Positions 1 through 8,400 of a DNA stretch of 64,000 nt are shown here, piece by piece (positions within the stretch are counted from its first letter, which is position 1; each line of letters opens with the position of its first letter). The position numbers were made by a program, and so were the translations under genes. A model generated the notes under the pieces. It had not been told where the DNA came from and made no database searches. It was given only the letters and a program-made list of their open reading frames with translations. The DNA comes from an uncultured Lachnospiraceae bacterium (lineage in GTDB: Bacteria > Bacillota > Clostridia > Lachnospirales > Lachnospiraceae). Location: contig CAJTWA010000016.1 in assembly GCA_910580195.1 (NCBI GenBank), positions 1 to 64,000 on the forward strand. The letters are read 5' to 3'.

Positions 1-79
1 CTCCCAATAAATCAAGGTTTTAGTAACAAAAAATCAGGTAGGGTTTGACACTACCATTTGAACTAAGGAGGTATAATGG

Positions 80-3000
80 ATGAAGAAGTCAGGAAGGAAA
101 TTATTAGGGATTTTATTGGCAGCATCTATGGCAGTAACTACAATGTTCCCGGTGCAGGGTTTGGCAGCAGAAGGGAATGGGAACGGTTATGAAGGAACGG
201 AAGAAGCATTGGCGGAAGGCGCAACGGCAGAATCGCCGGAGGAAGGGCAGCAGCCAGTGGATGGAAATGCGGATTCCGAAGCGGCAGGCGGAGAACAGCA
301 GCCAGCAGATGATGGAGTGAATCCGGAAATGCAGGCTGGGGAACAGCAGCCAGCGGACGGAGGGACGAACCCAGAGATACAGTCCGGGGAGCAGCAGCCG
401 GAAGAAACAAAGCCGGAAATGCTGGACGGGGAACAGCAGTTGGAAGAAGCTAACCCAGAAGCATCGGAAGGGAAACAGGAAGCAGCGGAAGAAGGGCAGA
501 AGCCAGCGGATGAAGGCGGAAAACAGGAAGATTTAGAAGAAGGGCAGAAGCCAGCGGACGAAGGGGAAGAGTCAAATTCATCTGATAGGAAACCGGAATC
601 AGCAGAGGAAGGGGCAGAACCAGAAGCTGAGGAAGAAGGGCAGAAGCCGGAAGGTGGGTCGGAACCAGAAGCGTGGGGGAAAGAACAGGAATCTGATGAT
701 GAAGGGAATGGAACGGAAGAGAAAGCCCCAGAAGATAGACAAGCAGATGGGGAAGAACCAGAGGAAGAGGCAGGACAGCCAGCGGGAGGTGAACAGGGAA
801 CCGAAGAGGCCAAGATGGGGACATTCATGCTGCCGCAGAGGAATGGGGAAGAGGGTATTATGCCGCTTGGGAATAAAGAAGATATTGATGCTCCTGTAAT
901 TGAGAGCTTTGAGTTCAAAGAAAATGGACAGGCGCTGACGATGGATGATACACTTCACTTTTCGATGTTGGCATATGATGCAGACAGTGGAATAAATTCT
1001 GTTACTGTACAGGTGTTCTGCGGCGTATGGAAAACTGTGCCATTAAGGAAAAGTGAAGAGAAGAACCTCTATGAAGGTGCTCTTTTTTGTGGTGTATTAG
1101 AAGGAAAAAATGGTTACATTTCTTCTATCTGTGTGGAGGATATGAGTGGAAATTGTACTTATGCTAATGTAAATGATGAAAATTTCAATTACCGTTACCA
1201 ATTTACGTTAGATTATAAAGAAGATAAACCAGAAGTTGTAGAGGATTTGGCCATTTTCAATTTCGAAATGCAGAAAAACCCTTCCAATGAAGATGGAAAA
1301 TTAAGGGTGGGTGATACGGTAACATATACGGCTGATTTTTCCTATACGGAATCTGGGATAAAAAAAGCTAATATATTTTTACGTTCTTATGCAAATGCAA
1401 CTATGAAAGTGGCATCGGCACCAATGGAGATTGATGCAGAAAATGGAAAATTGACAGGAACTTTCACGGTTACAGAGGAAATATATCCCTCTTCATGGAA
1501 GTTAGCTAGTATAGATGTAAATAAGGAAAATGGGCGGTATATTGAATTTTTTCCAGCTAAGATTGAACCGGCTAAAGATTTGAGTTTTGAAGTAGTGCAA
1601 GAAAATTTTGATACAAAAAAACCTGTTATTGAAAGTGTATCCATTGATAAAAATGGGCAATGGGTAACAGCAGGGGATACTATTACCATAACAGCGAAAG
1701 TAAAGGAAGAGAACCCTGTTGAATATGCAGATGCACGTCTGGAACCACAGGTATTGAATGTAAACCGCAGGACAGATGTTAAGATGAAGTTCAACGCAGA
1801 TACAAATGAATACGTAGGTACAGTTGAAATTACAGAAGACACATACCCATGTGAATGGGCGCTTACAAGCATGACTATCCCTGATAAAATTGGGCATAAA
1901 GCATTTCTGACAGAATTTAAGAGTGATTTGAACATTACATATCCATGGTATTATAAGGTAAAATCAGGGGATACGTACCGTGAGGATTTCCGGGACATAA
2001 CATTTGAATTGTATGGGTTTGCAAAACAGGAAGATGGGAGATATAAGAATAATTCTTTGATTTCAAATGACACTATTCGGGTAGGACGGAGGGCAACGTT
2101 AAATAGTTTAGGCATTTTCCCAGAACCAATCGAAGGGGTCAATACAGAGTGGCTGTGCAAAAGATGGTCTAGTGATGCTGGGATTATTATAGACGGTGAT
2201 TCTGAATTGTATTTTAGCGGCTATGATGATTTGTCCTATACCATAACAGCCACCTATGATAAGGTATGTGCAAACGTTCTCCTTACTTATATGTCTAAAG
2301 ATAGCGGGAAAAAATCTGCTTATGTGCCAGTGTTTGTGGAAGAAGGAGCATCGTACAAAGATGCGCTGGACGAATTGCAATTGCCGGAAGATGCCCAAAC
2401 AGATGAGTTTGTCAAGTTTGAATTGGGTGATTCTTATGACGAAAATACACTAGTAGGTGACATTGCTGAGTTTTCCGCAGAAGCAATATACAACAATTGT
2501 CAGGTAGCATGGAACGCAAAATATGTTGGTAAAGACGGGCAGGAAGCATCCAAACTAATTACGAAATCCTATCTGGAAGGGACTGCTGTTAGTGACGCTT
2601 TGGCAGATTTAGAGAACCCAGAACTGCCCAGCGGCATAGAATTTGAATCATGGGTACTGCTTGCTCCTGATGGAGAACAGACGATTACCCAACCCATGGC
2701 GAATATGGATATTGTTGCCATTTACCGTGGAAAAACTACAGTAAATGCTGCCTATACTTACCGTGGGGGAGATGGGGTTATTGCGTCTGCTAGTAAAATG
2801 GTGCTGATAGATGGGGAAGACTTATCAGATGCAGAAATTCAAGGGGGCGCTACGGAGGTATTCAAAGATGTAGAACATTTGTCGGGTTTAAGGCTGTTGG
2901 AGTGGAAAAGTACCGTAACCATGAACCAAAACAGATATATGGAAGTCCAGTTCCAAGCTTTCTACTATAACTGTGTAGTTACCCTTAAATTTCCGGATAA

Positions 3001-4003
3001 TACTTGCCAATATATAGTTGTAGAAAAGGGAATGGCCTATACCTTGCCTACAGAAAATGAAAAATACATTGATATTGTTTGGGAAGGACATGGGAAAGGA
3101 GAAAAGGTAGTAATTAGCGAGGACACAGAGTTTACGATAAAAGAATGTACAGATAGGCCAAAAGAGGAAACTGGAGGAGTAAGGCTGTCCGATGAAGAGA
3201 TAGCTGAGGTTATTGAGAAAATCAAAAACGCACCCGAAGGCGCAACCATCCCCATCGACATGAAAAAAGCTACAGTAATCCCCAAGGAAGTACAAGAAGC
3301 AATCCAAGGGAAATCTGTCAACATTGTGCTCCAAATGGATGGCTACAGCTGGACCTTAAACGGCATGGATGTAGCAGCCACGAACTTAAAAGACATTGAC
3401 TTAGAAGTAAAGATTGATACCAATGCCATCCCCTCGAACATCGTGGCGTCCATCGCAGGGGACAGCCCAACCACCCAGCTTTCTTTGACACACAATGGGG
3501 ATTTCGGGTTCCGGGCAAACCTGTCATTGAACCTTGGCAGCGAGCACGCCGGCAGCACAGGCAACCTGTACTATTATGACAGCGATGGAAAACTGATTTT
3601 CATAAATGCCGGGCAGATTGGCGCAGACGGCACCACAAGCCTGCCATTTTCCCATGCATCCGATTATGTCATAGTCATTGATAAGAAATCATCCAACACG
3701 GATCCAGCTGACAAAGATGGGGATTCCGAAAACAAGGATCCGGCCGATAATGAAGGGGATTCCCAAAAAGAGGAAGATGAAAATCCAGAATGGGACGGGG
3801 AAAACCTCTCTGGCAAAGAGGATGAAGATTTCGGGGAGTATGAGGAAAAAGACAACAGCAACGGCAGGACAGATGAACTTGCCACTATCAAACGGAAACC
3901 AACCAACCCAGTCACAGACTCCAATGCACCGAATACAGTAAAAACAGACAGCACGGGTTCCGGTAATTCCACCCAGTTCAAGAGCCCCAAAACTGGTGAA
4001 TAA
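80..4003 (+). CDS. Giant secreted acidic/Ig-like surface protein ending in SPKTGE
   Basis: A 1307-residue exported protein of unknown ligand, probably displayed on the cell surface. A Sec signal peptide spans about residues 1-30 (KKSGRKLL, hydrophobic stretch, then GLAAEG). Residues about 30-250 are low-complexity, rich in Glu, Pro, Gln and Gly, with EGQKPADEG-like units. Next come Ig-like beta modules recurring around KKPVIESVSIDKNGQ, then beta-rich repeats, a conserved C-terminal domain (QLSLTHNGDFGFR) and an acidic spacer. The last residues are FKSPKTGE. S-P-K-T-G fits the [S/P]PxTG consensus known for clostridial class B sortases, but no hydrophobic helix or basic tail follows. The ATG at 80 is preceded by AAGGAGG at 65-71. 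The next gene is a class B sortase and the gene after that is a paralogue of this one. Confidence 0.85.
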   Translation: MKKSGRKLLGILLAASMAVTTMFPVQGLAAEGNGNGYEGTEEALAEGATAESPEEGQQPVDGNADSEAAGGEQQPADDGVNPEMQAGEQQPADGGTNPEIQSGEQQPEETKPEMLDGEQQLEEANPEASEGKQEAAEEGQKPADEGGKQEDLEEGQKPADEGEESNSSDRKPESAEEGAEPEAEEEGQKPEGGSEPEAWGKEQESDDEGNGTEEKAPEDRQADGEEPEEEAGQPAGGEQGTEEAKMGTFMLPQRNGEEGIMPLGNKEDIDAPVIESFEFKENGQALTMDDTLHFSMLAYDADSGINSVTVQVFCGVWKTVPLRKSEEKNLYEGALFCGVLEGKNGYISSICVEDMSGNCTYANVNDENFNYRYQFTLDYKEDKPEVVEDLAIFNFEMQKNPSNEDGKLRVGDTVTYTADFSYTESGIKKANIFLRSYANATMKVASAPMEIDAENGKLTGTFTVTEEIYPSSWKLASIDVNKENGRYIEFFPAKIEPAKDLSFEVVQENFDTKKPVIESVSIDKNGQWVTAGDTITITAKVKEENPVEYADARLEPQVLNVNRRTDVKMKFNADTNEYVGTVEITEDTYPCEWALTSMTIPDKIGHKAFLTEFKSDLNITYPWYYKVKSGDTYREDFRDITFELYGFAKQEDGRYKNNSLISNDTIRVGRRATLNSLGIFPEPIEGVNTEWLCKRWSSDAGIIIDGDSELYFSGYDDLSYTITATYDKVCANVLLTYMSKDSGKKSAYVPVFVEEGASYKDALDELQLPEDAQTDEFVKFELGDSYDENTLVGDIAEFSAEAIYNNCQVAWNAKYVGKDGQEASKLITKSYLEGTAVSDALADLENPELPSGIEFESWVLLAPDGEQTITQPMANMDIVAIYRGKTTVNAAYTYRGGDGVIASASKMVLIDGEDLSDAEIQGGATEVFKDVEHLSGLRLLEWKSTVTMNQNRYMEVQFQAFYYNCVVTLKFPDNTCQYIVVEKGMAYTLPTENEKYIDIVWEGHGKGEKVVISEDTEFTIKECTDRPKEETGGVRLSDEEIAEVIEKIKNAPEGATIPIDMKKATVIPKEVQEAIQGKSVNIVLQMDGYSWTLNGMDVAATNLKDIDLEVKIDTNAIPSNIVASIAGDSPTTQLSLTHNGDFGFRANLSLNLGSEHAGSTGNLYYYDSDGKLIFINAGQIGADGTTSLPFSHASDYVIVIDKKSSNTDPADKDGDSENKDPADNEGDSQKEEDENPEWDGENLSGKEDEDFGEYEEKDNSNGRTDELATIKRKPTNPVTDSNAPNTVKTDSTGSGNSTQFKSPKTGE

Positions 4004-4012
4004 ACTAGCTTG

Positions 4013-4055
4013 CCTGCTGCCAAAAGTTGGGTTAGCATCTGCTTTTGGCAGCAGG
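4013..4055 (+). terminator. Hairpin after surface protein gene
   Basis: A perfect 14-bp inverted repeat (CCTGCTGCCAAAAG at 4013-4026, its complement at 4042-4055) begins ten bases after the stop codon. No T-run follows, so it may be an mRNA-stabilising or weak termination hairpin. It confirms that the reading frame really ends at SPKTGE. Confidence 0.6.
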
Positions 4056-4080
4056 GCTTAACCTTATGTAGCCTAGGCAA

Positions 4081-4121
4081 AGAGGGAAATTGCAAAAAGG
4101 ATGCTATTTCCCTCTGATTTT
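4081..4121 (+). terminator. Rho-independent terminator
   Basis: A 10-bp perfect stem (AGAGGGAAAT at 4081-4090, ATTTCCCTCT at 4105-4114) is followed by GATTTT. It separates the first surface protein from the sortase gene. Confidence 0.6.
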
Positions 4122-4183
4122 AATTAATGATATTTTTGTGGCATATTTTTTGGAAATTTCTTCCATTTTTTGGAAAAAGAATG

Positions 4184-4324
4184 TATAATCATCATTAAGG
4201 GAAGAAATTTCGTAATTTTATTAAAAAAAGGGGGAGTTCACATCAAGCATAGAAATTCTGTTGCCAATTCTGGCAAATATTATATTCCAAAGAGAAAAAT
4301 CCAAAGATTGGGGGAGGTAACACA
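4184..4324 (+). promoter_or_regulatory. Probable promoter and leader of sortase gene
   Basis: A consensus -10 (TATAAT, 4184-4189) lies about 130 bp before the sortase start. No good -35 is visible at the right distance; the upstream sequence repeats TTTTTTGGAAA twice (from about 4147 and 4167). Apart from the two hairpins, the 320-bp gap between the genes holds nothing else I can recognise. Confidence 0.4.
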
Positions 4325-5086
4325 ATGAAAATAGAAAAAAAGGCTTTGCTTGCAGTAGCCATCACTTTCTTATTCGGCCTTGCCATTTCCATCGCAAGTT
4401 TCCAAGCAGGGGATGCCGCTAACGTCCCCGCAGATACCGAAGCCGCCTTGGAATTTTTTGCAGGCATGTCCGTGGATGAGGTAAAGGGCACGGATAGATC
4501 CGGGAAAATAACCATTGATTTTGATACGCTGCAGACGAAAAACCCAGACATTTATGCATGGATTACCGTGCCGGGCACAGACGTTGACTACCCTGTTTTA
4601 CAGAAAACAGATGATGCAGACCCTTACAGCAATTATTATCTGGACCATACTGTGGAGCTGGCGGAAGGGCTCCCCGGGGCAATTTATTCCCAAGGGGTGA
4701 ACCACAAGGATTTCAGGGATTCCGTTACGGTCCTGTATGGGCACAATATGAAAAACGGGAGCATGTTCACCAGCCTGCACAAATTTGAGGACAAGGCATT
4801 TTTTGAGGAAAACAGCCAAATTAAAATTTATACCCCGGAACGCACGCTGACTTATGAAATATTTGCAGCGGCAGAATTTTCCGATGCCCTGATCCCTTAT
4901 GAATATGATTTTTCCAACCTTTCCGAGGTGCAGCGTTACCTTGGCGATGTTTGGGGCTGCAAAGGGAATTTCCGGGAAAACACAGCGGTTTCTAAGGAAA
5001 GCCGTATCTTAACCCTGTCCACCTGCTACAGCGGCCGGGAGGAAAACCGCCTTTTGGTAGTCGCAGTGCTGGCAGGGGAGGAATAG
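4325..5086 (+). CDS. srtB: Class B sortase
   Basis: A membrane-anchored cysteine transpeptidase that cleaves sorting signals and attaches surface proteins to the wall. Of 253 residues, an N-terminal membrane segment covers about 5-27. The class B fold follows, with DIYAWITVPGTDVDYPVLQ, the catalytic His at residue 140 (YGHNM), the catalytic Cys at 234 (TLSTCYSG) and the catalytic Arg in GREENRLLVV just after it. Length and motifs are normal for the family. GGGGGAGG stands a few bases before the ATG. It is flanked on both sides by paralogous proteins ending in SPKTGE, matching the [S/P]PxTG preference established for Clostridioides difficile SrtB, so these are its probable substrates. The pairing is inferred from position and motif. 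Confidence 0.93.
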   Translation: MKIEKKALLAVAITFLFGLAISIASFQAGDAANVPADTEAALEFFAGMSVDEVKGTDRSGKITIDFDTLQTKNPDIYAWITVPGTDVDYPVLQKTDDADPYSNYYLDHTVELAEGLPGAIYSQGVNHKDFRDSVTVLYGHNMKNGSMFTSLHKFEDKAFFEENSQIKIYTPERTLTYEIFAAAEFSDALIPYEYDFSNLSEVQRYLGDVWGCKGNFRENTAVSKESRILTLSTCYSGREENRLLVVAVLAGEE

Positions 5087-5131
5087 GCGTCAATGCGTTA
5101 CAAGTTTTGCGGCGGCCAGTGCAAAGCTACT

Positions 5132-5300
5132 GGAATACGGACTGGAAAGTGCAGGACTGTTTATTGATTCCAACTTTCCCGATTCGCAGAGTGCTTCGGG
5201 ATACGGACTGGAAAGTGCAGGACTGCTTATTAGCCCAAAGGCTACGTCAGTGCAGCAACCGCCGGAATACGGACTGGAAAGTGAAGAACCGTTTATTGCC
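5132..5300. repeat. Three-unit 66-bp-period direct repeat (CRISPR-like spacing)
   Basis: Three units with a conserved core of about 35 bp (beginning GGAATACGGACTGGAAAGTG) start at 5132, 5198 and 5264. They are exactly 66 bp apart and separated by about 31 bp of unrelated sequence. The geometry is that of a 36/30 CRISPR array. However, units 1 and 2 differ at three positions, unit 3 is more degenerate, and no cas gene is in the window. A TTG-initiated frame (5107-5340) stays open through all units and would give a 22-residue repeat containing TDWKVQDCLL, but it has no ribosome binding site. The element lies in the 350-bp gap between the sortase and the second surface protein. Confidence 0.7.
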
Positions 5301-5439
5301 CAGCCAAAATGTTACTTGCTATTGTGTTGGGAGAAAATAAAAAGGCTTTTGTCAGGGAGGGGGGATTTCAGGAGGCAGGAAAAGGTATTTTGCGGAGGAG
5401 AATTTTGTTTATGCATTTTTTACTGAGGAGGAACCATTG

Positions 5440-8400
5440 ATGAGAAAAACAGGCAGGAAATTACTAGGAATTATGCTGGCAGCATCCTTGGCAATTACAT
5501 CGGCCTTTCCAATGCAGGGTGTAGCGGTAGCGAAAAATGACAGTGAATACCAGAGTGCAGAAGAGGTGCAGCAGCCAACTGGAAATGCAGCAGGAGGGGA
5601 GCAGCTAGCCGGAAATGCAGCAGGAGGGGAGCAGCTAACCGGAAATGCAGCAGGAGGAACAAGGACGGGCAGCATGCCAGAAGTACCGGAAGGAGGGCAG
5701 CAGCCAGAACATGCAGGCCAGCCAGCGGAAGGGGCAGAGGGCGTCCAGCAGCCAGATGGCGAAGGCCAGTGCCCAGAGGGAACCAAGGACAGCCAGCAGC
5801 CAGCAGGAACTGAGCCCGGCAAAGAACAGCAGCCAGCGGGACATGGCCAAGGACAGGAACCAGCAGAGGAAAGCCAGCCGGCAGAAGGGCAGGAGCCAGC
5901 AGGAGCAAGCCAATGGCAGCAGCCGGCAGAGGAAGGCCAGCAGCCAGCAGAGGGCTCAAGCCAAAGCCAGCAGCCGGCAGAGGAAGGCCAGCCGGCAGAA
6001 GGGCAGGGGGACAGCCAGCAAGGGACAGGCGGGGAACAGCCAAAAGAAGATACCAAGCCCCCACAGGCAGAACCCACAGAAGGGGATAGGCAGCCAAGCG
6101 GTGGCACAGATTCCCCGCAGGAAAGCACGCAGCCAGGCGATGGCACAGATTCCCCGCGGGAAAGCGCACAGCCTGCCAATGGGGCAGAACCCAGCGGGGA
6201 AAGCACGCAGCCTAGTGAAGAAGGGCCATCCGGCAGTGCAAGGCAGCAGGCATTTATGCTCCCCCAAAGCGATGGCGGCGGGGAAACAGGGTCTTTGGAT
6301 GGGGATGGCTCCTACGACATTAACCAGCCCGTTATAGAAAGTTTTGAATTGGAGGAAAATGGGCAGACACTGACCACGGACCAGTCCCTCCATTTCAAAA
6401 TGCACGTATTTGATTCTGACAGTAAGGTTAAGTCAGTTTCTGTGAGGGTGTACGGATATTATTATTATGATTTAGAATTTGAACCCAGCGGTGAAGAAAA
6501 TGTGTACACAGCAACAGTGCCATGCAGCCAGTTCCGGGCAGACAGCTATTATGTGGGCAGCATCCGCGTAGAAGATGAGCGGGACAACTACATAGACGGG
6601 ACTGTAACGGGGGAGGACGGCGAATACCTTTACCGGTTTACCATCCAAAATAAGCCGGAAGAAGGGAAAATAGCCCTTTCTGGTTTCAAGATGGAACTCA
6701 ATGCGTCCAATGGCGACGGGACGTTGAAAGCAGGGGACAGCGTAACTTATACGGCCAACGTCCAATGCGAAGGCGTAGAAGCTCAAAGTGGGAAGATGAG
6801 CGTCACTTACGGGGGAACCTATGCGAACGAAGAGTATTTTGACGCCGCCTATGACAAAGAATCAGGAACCATTTCAGGAACCTTTGTGGTAAGGGAGAAA
6901 ACTTATCCGGAAAAGTGGTGCTTATGGAGCATTGACATTGTTACAACCTCTGGGCGGACTTTTTATTTGACTGCAAAGGATTTTGAACCAGAAGCAGAAC
7001 TCGAATTTACGGTAAACCAAGCATACGACAAAGATCCACCAGTGATTGAAAGCATTGACGTTGAAAATGGGCTTGAGGCCAAAGCAGGGGATACCGTTGA
7101 AATCCGGATAAAAGTGAAAGAGGATCACCCCAGCGATATTGCACAGGCAAGGTTTGACCCGCCAGCCCTGTCTGGACAAAGCGGGCAGTATGTGATGTTT
7201 CGATACCAGCCAGATACGGGCGAATATGTCTGCCAGATCCAGATTACGGACTTAACCTATCCTTGCAAATGGCAGATGGGCTACCTGAGTATGTCAGATA
7301 CTTATGGGAACAAAGCAAATTTGTCTGATTTTAAAGGGGACGGGCAGGAGGATTGCGCGCGGTATTACACCGTATCGCCAGAAGGCTATGATACAGTAAG
7401 GCCTGCCATAACAAAAATCAGCATAGATCCCGATTGGAGAGATGTGAAAAGAGGGGATACTGTCACCCTGAAAGTAGAGGCAGAGGAGAAGAACCCTGAC
7501 GGCGGGTATGCCTATTTTGCTCTGGCCGGTACGGAAAACCCATATATGGAACATGTCAGCCTGTCATACAGCAGCTATGAAAAGGCATATGTCGGGTCAA
7601 TGGAGATTCAAGCATCCACCGAGCCCGGCCAATGGGAACTGACAGAGCTGTCCATCCGTGATAAGAACCAAAATACCGCCACCCTTTCAGACTATGAGGA
7701 ACAGGGCCCATGGGGTTTTACCGTAGACGAATCCGGCTATGATGTAAACGGCCCGGTGATAGAGAGCATTACCATTGACAAAAACGGGGAATTTGTCAGG
7801 CCCGGGGATACGCTTGGCATAAAAATCAAGGTAAATGAGAAAAATCCTGACTGCAATGCATATGCCTATTTTTACCCGCAGGTTGCAAATGTTTCTTCTT
7901 CCATACGGGCTGACTTGGTATACGTCCATGCAGAAAAAGCGTATGTCGGCTCAATCCCAATCACCGACAGCACATATCCCTGCGAGTGGGCGCTTACAAG
8001 GCTGGAAATGGAAGACACGCTAAGATACAGTTACTCTATGTCAGAGGAATTGTCCAACTGGCAGACTACTTACCCGTGGTACTTCAAGGTAAAATCCGGA
8101 AATACCTACCGGGAGGATGTCAAAAATGCTGAGTTTTCCTTCTATGGCCTGCAGCAGCAGGAAAATGGCGGCTACGGATTTGGCTATTCCAACCATTCCC
8201 TTGAAAATGTGGGCAGGCGGGCAACTTTGAAAGAGCTGGGGATATTCCCTGCGCCAATCGAAGGGGTTACTGCAACATGGACGCGCAGCTGGGGAGGCTT
8301 GGAAATAAAGGAAGATACCGAACTGCTGTTGGATAGCTATAATTACTTTTCTGCTGCTTATGACAAAGGCTGCGCAAATGTAAGCCTTACCTATATTTCG

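Noticed and set aside
45..77. TTGACA and TATAAT just before the first gene as a promoter
   Set aside because: Spacing is 21 bp and the TATAAT overlaps the ribosome binding site and start; probably chance.
187..918. Long minus-strand frames rich in Ser/Pro (also 138-410 and 450-824)
   Set aside because: They are mirror frames of the Glu/Gln/Pro-rich coding repeats of the surface protein; no ribosome site or family likeness.
5132..5300. Functional CRISPR array
   Set aside because: Only three units, repeats differ from each other, and no cas gene in the window; kept only as a finding to check.
5107..5340. 77-codon gene with three TDWKVQDCLL repeats
   Set aside because: TTG start without ribosome site; sequence better explained as a direct-repeat array, so listed as repeat.
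5409..6206. Minus-strand Cys/Ser/Pro-rich frame opposite the second surface protein
   Set aside because: Antisense shadow of low-complexity coding repeats with no start signal.
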